A stretch of 64,000 nt of DNA from Prolixibacteraceae bacterium. Lineage in GTDB: Bacteria > Bacteroidota > Bacteroidia > Bacteroidales > Prolixibacteraceae. Shown one piece after another: positions 1-7,865 of the stretch. The stretch lies in contig CP082230.1 in NCBI GenBank assembly GCA_019856515.1, forward strand, positions 1-64,000. The letters run 5' to 3'. Made by a program: the position numbers and the translations under genes. The notes below the pieces were generated by a model that worked only from the letters and a program-made list of their open reading frames with translations, had not been told where the DNA came from and did no database searches. Numbering within the stretch: position 1 is the first letter of the stretch; each line of letters starts with the position of its first letter.

Positions 1-472
1 TTAGTTGACCTTCTAATGCATCACCAAGAGATGTAGCTGACTCAACATTCGCATCTTTCATATCCAAGGTTTTGATAGCAGTTGCTCTATCTCTTTCGGA
101 TACGTTTAATAACCCATTTCCTCTTTTGTTCTTCGCTTTTATTGTGACCGAACCAACTTGGTGGGCTTCAACTTTTAAGGTGACATTGATTTTTCTTTTT
201 TTATCTATCTTGATTTTTCTTGATTTATATCCAATAAATGAGAAATTTAAGAAATTAAACTTATCAGCAACTTTGATTTTATAACTACCATCAAAATCGG
301 TAACGGTACCGTTCTCAAAACGGTTATTGCTTGAGCTTACCACTACATATACTCCAGGTATTGGATCTCCAGTTTCATCTACAACCTTTCCTGAAATGGT
401 ACGGTCTTGTGCTATGGCTGGGGGCAAGAAGAATAGCAAAAGAATTATGGATAAATATTTTTTCAATATCAT
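1..472 (-). CDS. SusC-like TonB-dependent receptor, N-terminal part (cut by window edge)
   Basis: The minus strand is open from an ATG at 472 to the window edge (about 157 residues). It begins with a signal peptide (MILKKYLSIILLLFFLPPA, cleavage after AIAQ), followed by a carboxypeptidase-D regulatory-like domain at about 22-105 (ISGKVVDETGDPIPGVYV, then FDGSYKIK and FIGYKS). It then enters what looks like the region before the plug (about 140-157, SATSLGDALEGQL). This order is typical of SusC/RagA outer-membrane importers of Bacteroidota, which pull oligosaccharides or peptides through the outer membrane with TonB energy. It lacks the extra STN domain of the second SusC at 30-33 kb, so it is probably not an ECF-sensing type. 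The start lies 4 bp beyond the stop of the FAS1 lipoprotein gene, so the two are surely cotranscribed. The substrate cannot be told from this fragment. Confidence 0.85.
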   Translation of the reverse strand, partial: MILKKYLSIILLLFFLPPAIAQDRTISGKVVDETGDPIPGVYVVVSSSNNRFENGTVTDFDGSYKIKVADKFNFLNFSFIGYKSRKIKIDKKRKINVTLKVEAHQVGSVTIKAKNKRGNGLLNVSERDRATAIKTLDMKDANVESATSLGDALEGQL

Positions 473-476
473 TGGG

Positions 477-2669
477 CTATAGTTTTAAGTCTGTTAGGGT
501 ATTATCAATTCTATATAAAGCACAATCTTTAATTGATGTAGGTATATCAGTGACTACATTTGCTCTTTTTCCTTCAAGGTCTATTGATATATGGTTTTGG
601 GCATCAATCGTGATGCGCCTCATATTAGTATTACCCGTTTCTGAATCAATTTCTTGAGAGTAGGTGAAGAATTGGTGTAGAGTTCCATCTGAGGGAAATA
701 TAAATTGTGACTTATAAGAAAGATCAGACTTGACGATAAACTGAGACAACCAGTTTAATAGTTTATTCTGGTCTTCCGAAAGTAAAATGATACGTTTTCT
801 AGGATCAAGAAACTTTTCTCTTTCAATATCATAAATGTTTGAGGGAATTTGGCCATTGGCTAAGGCAGTTTTGATTGCCTCATTTGTAGGGATAAAAAAC
901 ATATCTCCAAGTGTACCTTTAGGAGATAATTTCTCTGGAATAAGTTTTACTAGCTTTAAAAATTCACTACATGATGGCGTGTCTTTTAGATATTTAAGGA
1001 AGTTCTTTGTAGGTGCTTTAATAAGTCCTTCTATCGTGTATGATTTTCCATCATAACCTTCTCCTTCAGAGTCAATATCAATAGAGATCTTTGTCTCATT
1101 TCCTCCAGCCCAAATCTTTCCATCTTGTACATATATGATTGAAAATGGTTCCAATGTAGTATACGCTTTAGTCATAGTGGTTTCAACATCAACTTCTTGA
1201 TTGGAAAAATGATGTAGAACTTGGCCTCTCACACTACTAGATGACATTGCGATAGACTCCCCTTTAGAGTTAAACCCATAAATCTTATCATCAATTAGAA
1301 TCTCTTCATATCCTTTTTCTATTGCAAAAGCGTCTTTCATTGCTTCATTATTAGGAATAAAAGTAACTCCCTTGCTTGAAGATGATAGGATAGAAGGGAG
1401 CTCTCGAGAAAGATCCAAACAAGCCATAAAAGAATAGTAATTCTCATCTAAAAATATCTTTGAGAAGGAGCAGTTTAGGAAGTTAATATCAGGACACTGT
1501 TTCATTCCATAGAAAAAACCATTGGTACACATTTTTATATCTACTTGATCTATTGGGATATGTAGTGACGTTCCTTCTTCGAAGGTTTTTAGTTTGTCAT
1601 CTCTTACTAATTCAGGCAATGCCATACTACTATTGTCCATTAATGATGTAATTAATATCCTTTTTGATAGGAGAGACAAAGAATTGTAATCTTTAGTGCC
1701 ATTGGATACTTTGGATATATAATCATCTAATGTTTGATTATAAGGAAAGAAGGTATTAATAAAATAAGAGTGCGCTTCTCCAAAATTATTTCCGACGCTC
1801 TCTTTGCTAATGGTATATGAAGATGCGGGACCTAAGTATGTTTCAATGGTGAAGATACTGTCCCCTTTAGCCCTGCGATCTAAATTTGATAGTTTGCTGT
1901 TGTATATATAAATAGAGAATGAGGCTAGCGTTTCATATATATGAGATAGTTCAGGTGTTTTTTTTATATGTTGTAAAATGTTATCTCGTGGTTCAGCAAC
2001 TTCAGAAATAAAATAGATGTAGCCATTATCTGCAGGAATTTCTGCTTCTGTAATTTCTGCACCAGAGTAGTAATATACTTTTTCTCGGTCATTTATCTCG
2101 GTTGTATAGGACTGATCAAAGAGCTTATTGATATTATAAGTCCAGTCCATGACATTATTGTTGTCAAAAATTTCTTTGTAAAATACGGGAGCCCATTTAC
2201 TGTCAAGGTAGATGAGTCTATTATGTTGATCTTCATTGTTGTATAGATTGAATAGTTCATTTTCACAGTATGTTGGTAGCTTATAAACAGGAACTCCTTC
2301 AAAAAGGTTGCGTAGTCTCGAAAGATTATAGCTGTTTTTTACTAGATGATAAGTAACCAATTGTGTTCCTTTTAACTGTCCATCCTCACTTTGGAAATAC
2401 TCCTCAATAGAGCTAACCCCCTTCTTTTCCAAAAAACGTTTCATAGCTTCATCATTTGGTACAAATGCAGTCATAAAGCCACGACCGTATAGCATGTTTT
2501 TGTATCCAGCCATTTCTGCGGCTTTCAAGAATATGGAGTAGTCACCTCTGTCCTGAAGAACAGTTCCGATATTTCCAGTTAAATAGGATGGACGATCGAA
2601 GCGATCATCAAATTCTCTCTCACACGAGATGAGTATAAGAGCTATTAACATAGATAGAAAATACTTCAT
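477..2669 (-). CDS. FAS1 (fasciclin) domain lipoprotein
   Basis: This is a 730-residue secreted lipoprotein. A short hydrophobic leader ends in a lipobox (ALILISC, Cys16). Several FAS1-type segments follow: the phrase F(V/I)PNDEAMK recurs at about residue 70 (TAFVPNDEAMKRF), in the middle (TFIPNNEAMKDAF) and near 600 (FFIPTNEAIKTAL), each upstream of an H2-like stretch with a VTYHLV or QVLHHF signature. FAS1 domains are adhesive or ligand-binding modules; in Bacteroidota such surface lipoproteins are often encoded beside SusC-type receptors and may take the role of a SusD-like or glycan-binding partner. Here the gene precedes the SusC-like gene by 4 bp, which supports a joint surface complex. 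The partner role is inference, the fold assignment is solid. Confidence 0.82.
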   Translation of the reverse strand: MKYFLSMLIALILISCEREFDDRFDRPSYLTGNIGTVLQDRGDYSIFLKAAEMAGYKNMLYGRGFMTAFVPNDEAMKRFLEKKGVSSIEEYFQSEDGQLKGTQLVTYHLVKNSYNLSRLRNLFEGVPVYKLPTYCENELFNLYNNEDQHNRLIYLDSKWAPVFYKEIFDNNNVMDWTYNINKLFDQSYTTEINDREKVYYYSGAEITEAEIPADNGYIYFISEVAEPRDNILQHIKKTPELSHIYETLASFSIYIYNSKLSNLDRRAKGDSIFTIETYLGPASSYTISKESVGNNFGEAHSYFINTFFPYNQTLDDYISKVSNGTKDYNSLSLLSKRILITSLMDNSSMALPELVRDDKLKTFEEGTSLHIPIDQVDIKMCTNGFFYGMKQCPDINFLNCSFSKIFLDENYYSFMACLDLSRELPSILSSSSKGVTFIPNNEAMKDAFAIEKGYEEILIDDKIYGFNSKGESIAMSSSSVRGQVLHHFSNQEVDVETTMTKAYTTLEPFSIIYVQDGKIWAGGNETKISIDIDSEGEGYDGKSYTIEGLIKAPTKNFLKYLKDTPSCSEFLKLVKLIPEKLSPKGTLGDMFFIPTNEAIKTALANGQIPSNIYDIEREKFLDPRKRIILLSEDQNKLLNWLSQFIVKSDLSYKSQFIFPSDGTLHQFFTYSQEIDSETGNTNMRRITIDAQNHISIDLEGKRANVVTDIPTSIKDCALYRIDNTLTDLKL

Positions 2670-3131
2670 AGATTAGTTGTTTAAGTTAGTATACAATCCA
2701 TTATAGATTGGTATATCTTGTTTTATTAGTTAAATAAGTACCAGATCATTATTTTGGGATATTAGCATCGATGTAATATTTATGTTATAAATAACAAGTT
2801 ATATGTCAGCTGTTTAATAATATCGGCGTGGTTTGAACCTAACTTAAAAGTAGAGTTACTATGTAAGATATGTGTTTGATTCTATACGGAAAATTCACAT
2901 CTTTCTAAAATTGTCTAGAGTTGGATAAATCTGTACAGTCCTTAAAGTCACTTTATATTATCAAGTGAAACATCATTTTTTGTTATAAGCGCCGTAGACT
3001 ATCACTTAATAGTTCGGATCAATTTCTGATTGATGAAGTATTCGTTCCTTTGATAATAAAAGAGAGAGTCGATGAATATATACCATAACACAATAAGTTC
3101 AATATAATGTTGGATATATTCGAACGAACAA
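2670..3131. other. Gene-free stretch upstream of the FAS1/SusC operon
   Basis: These 462 bases are AT-rich, with stops in every frame and no recognisable RNA or repeat. They must hold the promoter of the leftward FAS1-SusC operon, but I see no convincing pair of Bacteroidota promoter elements to name. Confidence 0.4.
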
Positions 3132-3611
3132 CTACATGTTAGATTTGTTTTCTGAAATGATTATATCAGATATTGTTGTCGGTTGAGAGATATGAATATG
3201 AGAATGCCTTTGAGTTAACTGGGCTAATTCTGATGTTATATTATTGTATATAACTTTTGATTGTTTTTGAGCCTGTCTGTTTAATTTCCCAAACTCTTCT
3301 TCTGAAAAAGAGCTAATTGCCGACCGAAGCCATCGTCCTAATGAAGTTCCTATAGGAATTGTTGAGGTTTTTATAGGCTTGGTTCGATATGACTTCTCTA
3401 GTAAATTGTTTTTTATTGATTTAATTAATAGTGGTTTGTGAAATATGATAACCACCCTTTTATTCGGATTGTGTAAACACCAACGATCCACTTTTTCTTC
3501 AAAACTCAGTGTGTCATATTGCCATCCATACATCTTTAATTTTATGCATATATGCGATTGCAAGGTAGCAACAGATGTTACTTGTTGTAAATGGAGGACC
3601 TTTTGTCTCAT
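3132..3611 (-). CDS. Hypothetical protein, 159 aa, beside IS remnant
   Basis: A 159-residue reading frame with an ATG start that I do not recognise. It is rich in Ser, Thr, Ile and Lys, has no signal peptide or membrane segment, and carries a central basic stretch (about residues 65-95). A short part near 100-115 (FSEEEFGKLNRQAQKQSK) could be helical. It stands alone between the FAS1 operon and a decayed IS3 element, with about 180 bp of AT-rich DNA between it and the element. It may be a genuine small gene or a leftover of the mobile region. No function is proposed. Confidence 0.35.
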   Translation of the reverse strand: MRQKVLHLQQVTSVATLQSHICIKLKMYGWQYDTLSFEEKVDRWCLHNPNKRVVIIFHKPLLIKSIKNNLLEKSYRTKPIKTSTIPIGTSLGRWLRSAISSFSEEEFGKLNRQAQKQSKVIYNNITSELAQLTQRHSHIHISQPTTISDIIISENKSNM

Positions 3612-3813
3612 TTGAAATTAAAGTGGATAATAAATACTTATGATAATAGATGAATATAGAAATTATTCTGTTCAATAGAGTAAGAATACAGTAAAAAGTG
3701 TTATGGTAAAATTATTGGGCTATAATATCAAAGTCTAAATGTTTAGATCTCCTCTTTTAATCAGATTGCTTTTAGATTGAGGTCTGGAATAGCAACTAAA
3801 AAGGTTACAATTT

Positions 3814-4394
3814 TTAAGCTATACTTTTCAAGTTTATATTTCTTAATTCCATCTCCTTCTCAACTGGAGTCTTATAGTCCAAAGCTGAATGCACCCTATC
3901 ATTGTTATACCAATAGATATATTGATTAATCGTTTAACGTAGCTGTCTCATATTGTCAGATTTAATATGATTTAAGCATTCATATTTGATCGATTTAAAG
4001 AAACTTTCTGCTACAGCATTGTCCCAACAGTTACCCTTTCGACTCATGCTCTGCTTTGCATCACAGTGCTTTGCCTTGAGTCTGTTGTTGCTTTAAAATT
4101 CTTTTTTAAGATACTTTTTAATTCCATTCTATTCATAAGACGTGCGACATAACTCCTTGACAAATAGATGCCAGAACGTCTCAATACTATGCAAATTCGA
4201 CAACTTCCATACCTGCCTTTGCTTTGATCATAAATCCTTTGTATTTCTTCTTTTATGGTCAATGTCCTTTGAATAGATGGATGCTTTGAACTAGAATCTT
4301 TATTCATCCACTGATAAAAAGACTTCCTACTAATACGAAGAAGTTCACACATTTTCCCAACTGAATAGAAACCTCGATGATCCCTTATAAACAA
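3814..4394 (-). pseudogene. IS3-family transposase orfB, internally deleted and frameshifted
   Basis: The N-terminal third is readable (residues 1-105; FYSVGKMCELLRISRKSFYQW and the HTH_21-type stretch GRYGSCRICIVLRRSG). After KATTDS the frame is lost. The next recognisable piece in another frame is SMSRKGNCWDNAVAESFFK, which carries the final Glu of the DDE triad. It is followed by an in-frame stop (MRQLR then TAA at about 3934-3936) and then the usual tail INQYIYWYNNDRVHSALDY. Compared with a usual orfB of about 280 residues, roughly 90-100 codons including both catalytic Asp residues are missing. The gene is dead by three independent lesions: deletion, frameshift and nonsense. Confidence 0.85.
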
Positions 4395-4402
4395 ATACTT
4401 AT

Positions 4403-4672
4403 TCAGTCTTTCTTGGAGAAAATGCTCACCGCTTTTTTTAAGATATCACGCTCTAATTCTGCATTTTTTAATGCCTTCTTTAGACGTTTTATCTCTTGCT
4501 CTTCTGCAGTAAGCGTTTTTTTTCCTTCTAAACCTTCAATACTAGCGGCTTTCTTTAACCAGCTTCTAAGCGTTATAGGACTTACCTTATAATCTTTCGC
4601 TACTTTGGTAACGCTTTGACCTGATCGCACTAAGGATACAACCATCTCTTTAAATTCAATATCATATTTCAT
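4403..4672 (-). CDS. IS3-family transposase orfA (helix-turn-helix subunit)
   Basis: An 89-residue protein of the usual orfA length. An HTH_Tnp_1 domain occupies about residues 1-50 (VSLVRSGQSVTKVAKDYKVS, then TLRSWLKK). A leucine-zipper-like coiled coil follows from 55 to 82 (EEQEIKRLKKALKNAELERD, ILKKAVSIF). In intact elements OrfA binds the IS ends and is joined to OrfB by a -1 frameshift. It is still open here although its partner is destroyed, so any product could at most repress related copies elsewhere. Confidence 0.85.
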   Translation of the reverse strand: MKYDIEFKEMVVSLVRSGQSVTKVAKDYKVSPITLRSWLKKAASIEGLEGKKTLTAEEQEIKRLKKALKNAELERDILKKAVSIFSKKD

Positions 4673-4943
4673 AACTCTGCTAAGTTAAGAAAAGCATAGT
4701 TTTTTTTTGTTACCTCAAAAGTAGACATTCCAAAACCATTATCATACATGCCTGTATTAACCATGTAAACTATAGTGTCGGGAGAGAATAAAGCAATGGA
4801 ATAAATATAAACCTTCAAATCTTTTACATTTACCTTAATTACACGATATTTGCCAAAACTAAATGAATTTGGAATTTTATGAAAGCATAATGAACACGTA
4901 AGTACTTCGATGTAATTACTTACAATAAACCAATAATAGCAGA

Positions 4944-5423
4944 ATGATGAATATTGCGACTATCTTTGGAGGAATCATACTTTTGATCCTATCCATTGTA
5001 AAGTATAAAATTAGAAATCGTAAAGCCGTAACCAGACAGGAAGAAGTAGTAGAACTAAAAGAGATGTTTGATTTCCTTAAACAACAGTATGATCTTTTAA
5101 CTCCTGCAATGTATTCAGCGCATTTAGAAAAGATAGACTCCTCTTCTCAAAGAAGGATTCTAACTCAATTGACTCCCGATGATCCAATATTGCTTATTTA
5201 TGAGTGTTTAGAGAACACAAAAGAGACTGATAGTTCTATAGTGTGTCTAACGACTAGAGGAGAAGTACTAGGTTATCTTCGCAAAGATAATGAGTCGTTA
5301 AATCACTTAGCTGAACGTATTAAGAATAGAGAAATACTGCTTTATGCTACTTTCTTTAAGTTTGATAATGAAAAAGATGATGCGATTGTCAATTTTGCTT
5401 TGATAGAAACGCCTAAAGTGTAG
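4944..5423 (+). CDS. Small membrane-anchored protein with HIRAN-like tail
   Basis: A 159-residue protein. One membrane helix sits at about 3-21 (IATIFGGIILLILSIV), followed by a basic cytosolic side (KYKIRNRK), a helical linker (30-70) and a compact C-terminal domain from 75. That domain contains DDPILLIYECLENT, then GEVLGYLRKDNESLNHLAER, then LLYATFFKF, an order that resembles HIRAN domains (value rising into a G-x-x-x-GYLP-like turn followed by a helix). The likeness is weak and by eye only. It is monocistronic and lies between an IS3 relic and phage remains. Function unknown; possibly an accessory gene brought in with the mobile DNA. Confidence 0.5.
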   Translation: MMNIATIFGGIILLILSIVKYKIRNRKAVTRQEEVVELKEMFDFLKQQYDLLTPAMYSAHLEKIDSSSQRRILTQLTPDDPILLIYECLENTKETDSSIVCLTTRGEVLGYLRKDNESLNHLAERIKNREILLYATFFKFDNEKDDAIVNFALIETPKV

Positions 5424-5507
5424 CCTTAAAATAACTTGTCAAAGAGTAGTATATAATGATATGATTGCTCTTTAACTTTATTTTGTCATTCTTTTCTGAA
5501 ACCGTTA

Positions 5508-6057
5508 TTACTCTAGAGTTATATATCCACCTCGTTCTGAATTATAGAAGTCGGTAGCCTGTCCCAAAATAGCCTGTTTTAAAGGTTCTGGGATTTCATT
5601 TGAAGGATAACCCACTTCATATGTTATTCGTAGCTTAGAGGGTGTATTTGAAGGCAAAGAGGCAAACTTCAAGATAAAACCGTTATACTTACATGTAAGA
5701 TCGTAAATCACAGAGAACGTTTCCCATTCTTGATTCTCTGGTTTGATTGCCTTCACTCCTTGAATACAAACCAATGGAGCAATAGGGAAATAGAAAGTAT
5801 TCCCTTTCTCTAAGTCAATTTCTTGAATTATTCTCTTTATGTTGAATATGACCATTAATCATATTCTCAATGGCCTCAACAGCCGTTCCCAAAAACGTCT
5901 CCAGCAATAGATCATCTTCTGTATAATCTTCCTCAACATTTAATTGTCGCTTTAATTCGGATAGTGTTACCCCTCTTTCCCCAATAAATTGCGTGTGCTT
6001 TCCTGTAAAAACTTGGCTCTTTCCGAGATTTAGTGGGTAACCATATGGCGTTGCAAC
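5508..6057 (-). pseudogene. Phage head-tail connector (gp6-like), frameshifted
   Basis: Two overlapping frames together spell one phage connector protein. The first (6057 down to a stop at 5815-5817) gives VTLSELKRQLNVEEDYTEDD and LLLETFLGTAVEAIENMIN, the N-terminal helices typical of the HK97 gp6/phiE125 gp8 connector family. The second (5855 to 5508, 115 codons) continues with the beta part (FYFPIAPLVCIQGVKAI) and ends IPEPLKQAILGQATDFYNSE, the helix typical of the family's C-terminus. A single frame change near 5850 separates them, and no ATG remains near the upstream end, which runs into a stop at 6058-6060. In a phage this protein would close the head below the portal. It is the best-preserved sign of a former prophage here. 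Confidence 0.65.
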
Positions 6058-6060
6058 CTA

Positions 6061-6700
6061 ATCATCAATACAACGCTATATTCTCCAATCAAATTACGAT
6101 AAACAGACCATCATTTATTGTAGGTGTAATTTTTTTGACCCCGTAGCGATAATATTTACATCAAAAACAACATGACCACATATCGTGATGGTTTCATAAC
6201 GCTTTGGCATCTCCAAACTGATAGCATGACAATAGAATATTCATCTATTTAACATTTTTGATGAAGGAACTATCAATGAAGTATCCTTGAAGTATCAACA
6301 AACTACGAAGGAAACCCTATCTAAAATGTCGGTTATTTCTTAAAGTAGAAGCACTTTTCCGATCCTAGTTATCATAAGAACCGTAAACTACCTTAATGGG
6401 GTAATTCATGGTCTTTATGCCCCCCTTAGGAACACGCAGCTTCTGCTCGTCAACAGAATCTATTACAATCTCACTCCTGTATTCTCAATGCCACATATCG
6501 CCTTCACCAAAACAGCTAACATAGAGGAGTTTAGGTACCTATGAAATCAGTGCTATGATTGGATAACATATTCAAGATTGAAGAAGATAACGAATCATTC
6601 AAATATTATCCTAAAGGATACAACCTGCGAGATGATGATATCTTAGATAAATAGAGATTCATAAAGAACTCTTTAAAGCCAGCTTCTCCTGAATAACATG
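6061..6700 (-). other. Degraded, probably phage-derived DNA
   Basis: No intact gene. Short readable pieces occur on the minus strand: LEMPKRYETITICGHVVFDV (about 6160-6230), and VLVKAICGIENTG running by a frameshift into EIVIDSVDEQKLRVPKGG (6365-6530), the latter ending in a stop at 6365-6367. They lie directly upstream of the connector pseudogene and in the same direction, so they are likely worn-down structural genes of the same prophage. I cannot assign them to families. Confidence 0.4.
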
Positions 6701-6850
6701 CTACTATCCCCTGCTTTTTCTTGGATATCATTCCAAGTACACTCGAAATTCTCTCACCCAAAATGGGAAATCGATGAATGAACTTCGAGTGAACTTTGAA
6801 TGAACTTCGAGCCATCTCAGGAGAAAGGCAGGAGCAAGTAGCTTGTTGCT
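6700..6850. repeat. Imperfect palindrome built from 11-bp units (copy 1)
   Basis: The inner arms are 6729-6750 and 6781-6802, matching as inverted repeats at 19 of 22 positions. The right arm is an 11-bp tandem series (aacttcgagtg, aactttgaatg, aacttcgagcc). Outer arms continue the symmetry with a purine-rich block (about 6700-6725 against 6817-6844). The centre contains gaaatcgatg. A 92-codon reading frame through this stretch (6606-6884) is most likely a by-product. The same design occurs at 16.9 kb. Confidence 0.6.
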
Positions 6851-6953
6851 CAGAGCAAGGTGAGTTTCCATTATTGAGTAACATGCCGGTACATATGGTT
6901 GCAAAACTTATTGGTATAATATGATATGATGATCAATTATGGACCTAAGTGTG

Positions 6954-7190
6954 TTGAAAAGGCAGGGGCAACGGAAGATTATCAATGAGGTAGTAGATCG
7001 CCTAAGACGTGAAGAGTCCAAAGACGAAGGATGTCTTAAAGGGCATTGATACTTATTCTTGAAAAACAAGAATAACTTTACACAAAAACAGCAATAGGAT
7101 CTTAAGTGTCTTACGATATCAAATAGTAAGCTGAGAAGCTTTAGAGCTCTTCGTATAAAGGAAAACTGACAATTTTATCACAGTGATATA
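6954..7190 (+). pseudogene. ISL3-family transposase relic
   Basis: One plus-strand frame, interrupted by three stops (first at 7047-7049), reads KIINEVVDRLRREESKDEG, YLFLKNKNNFTQKQQ and SKLRSFRALRIKEN. These match the middle of ISL3-type transposases (order: VRREE helix, LKGTRYLFLKNP-like strand, then a helix with RA(Y/L)xIK). Neither end of the gene nor terminal repeats could be found. It is an old remnant. Confidence 0.6.
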
Positions 7191-7325
7191 CTTAGTTACG
7201 GACACGTTGGATTTTCGAAAGGTGAATAAGCATTGTTCTATTTAATATGATTACCCATCAAATCTCGGAAAGAGCCAATAAAAAGGAGCGGACTTACTTC
7301 ACTAATAGTTGGGGGATGGTCAATA

Positions 7326-7366
7326 CCTATGGTTTCACCATAGGCTATTAAATGTTAAACTCTCAG
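7326..7366 (-). repeat. Dispersed hairpin repeat, copy A
   Basis: Read on the minus strand this is CTGAGAGTTTAACATTTAAT followed by AGCCTATGGTGAAACCATAGG, with a small stem CCTATGG/CCATAGG. It is a diverged relative of the elements at 48621-48663 and 59401-59441, sharing the order CTGA-AGT, TTTAATAGCCTA and the hairpin tip. Confidence 0.45.
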
Positions 7367-7454
7367 CTCAGGCTTGAGACAAAGGAGTAAATAGAGTTTT
7401 ATGAACAGGCTACGAGGTTGCCATAAATTGAGCGTTTTTTTAGTTTCATAAATT

Positions 7455-7650
7455 TCTAACTAAAAAACAAGGTCGATTTTTTAGTTAGAAACATATTTTA
7501 ACTCAAAAAAGTCGCATTTTTTTAATTTGTAAGATGGAAAACTAAAAAATAAGGTCGAATTTTTAGCTATAAACATATTTTAACTCAAAAAAGTCACATT
7601 TTTTTAATTTGTAGGATGGGAAACTAAAAAACAAGATCAATTTTTTAGTT
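7455..7650. repeat. 82-bp tandem repeat, about 2.4 copies
   Basis: The string CTAAAAAACAAGGTCGA begins at 7460 and recurs with small changes at 7542 and 7624, an exact 82-bp period. Units are very AT-rich and carry a TTTTTTAGTT / AACTAAAAAA inverted pair, so each unit can fold. Two full copies differ at only a few positions, indicating recent duplication. It lies between mobile debris and the fabG terminator and codes for nothing. Confidence 0.8.
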
Positions 7651-7762
7651 TTAAAAAGAATGATTTTTGTACTAACTATGGTTCAATATTTGCAAACAAA
7701 CACAAAAGATAGGTGTTTTTTACATAAACAAAGGTGCAAAAATATTCTTAAATGGCATTAAA

Positions 7763-7803
7763 AAAGCGATTAAGAAAACTAGTTTGGTTTCTTAATCGCT
7801 TTA
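7763..7803 (-). terminator. Terminator of fabG
   Basis: Stem AAAGCGATTAAGAAA (7763-7777) pairs with TTTCTTAATCGCTTT (7788-7802). Read leftwards it is followed by a T-rich run (TTTTTTAATG), fitting a rho-independent terminator for the gene ending at 7866. Confidence 0.8.
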
Positions 7804-7865
7804 ATATTAGATGTTTATCTTGTTGTTCGGTTGTCTTGTAGGAAACCAAACAGGATAAGCATTAA

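Larger units (their letters stand above)
3795..4722 (-). mobile_element. Decayed IS3-family insertion sequence
   Basis: About 930 bp holding an intact orfA and a collapsed orfB on the minus strand. Imperfect terminal inverted repeats are visible: ACTAAAAAGGTTACAA at 3795-3810 and, on the other strand, ACTTTTGAGGTAACAA from 4722 back to 4707 (11 of 16 match). A normal IS3-family element is 1.2-1.5 kb, so this copy has lost several hundred bases, all from the catalytic core of orfB. It cannot move on its own. No clear target duplication was found. Confidence 0.75.

Noticed and set aside
6606..6884. 92-codon reading frame on the minus strand
   Set aside because: It runs through the 11-bp-period palindrome; its repeated SSFKVHSKF wording comes from the DNA repeat, and it lacks any family likeness.
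7455..7650. Tandem repeats considered as a CRISPR array
   Set aside because: The period is 82 bp with the whole unit repeated; there are no unique spacers and no cas genes.
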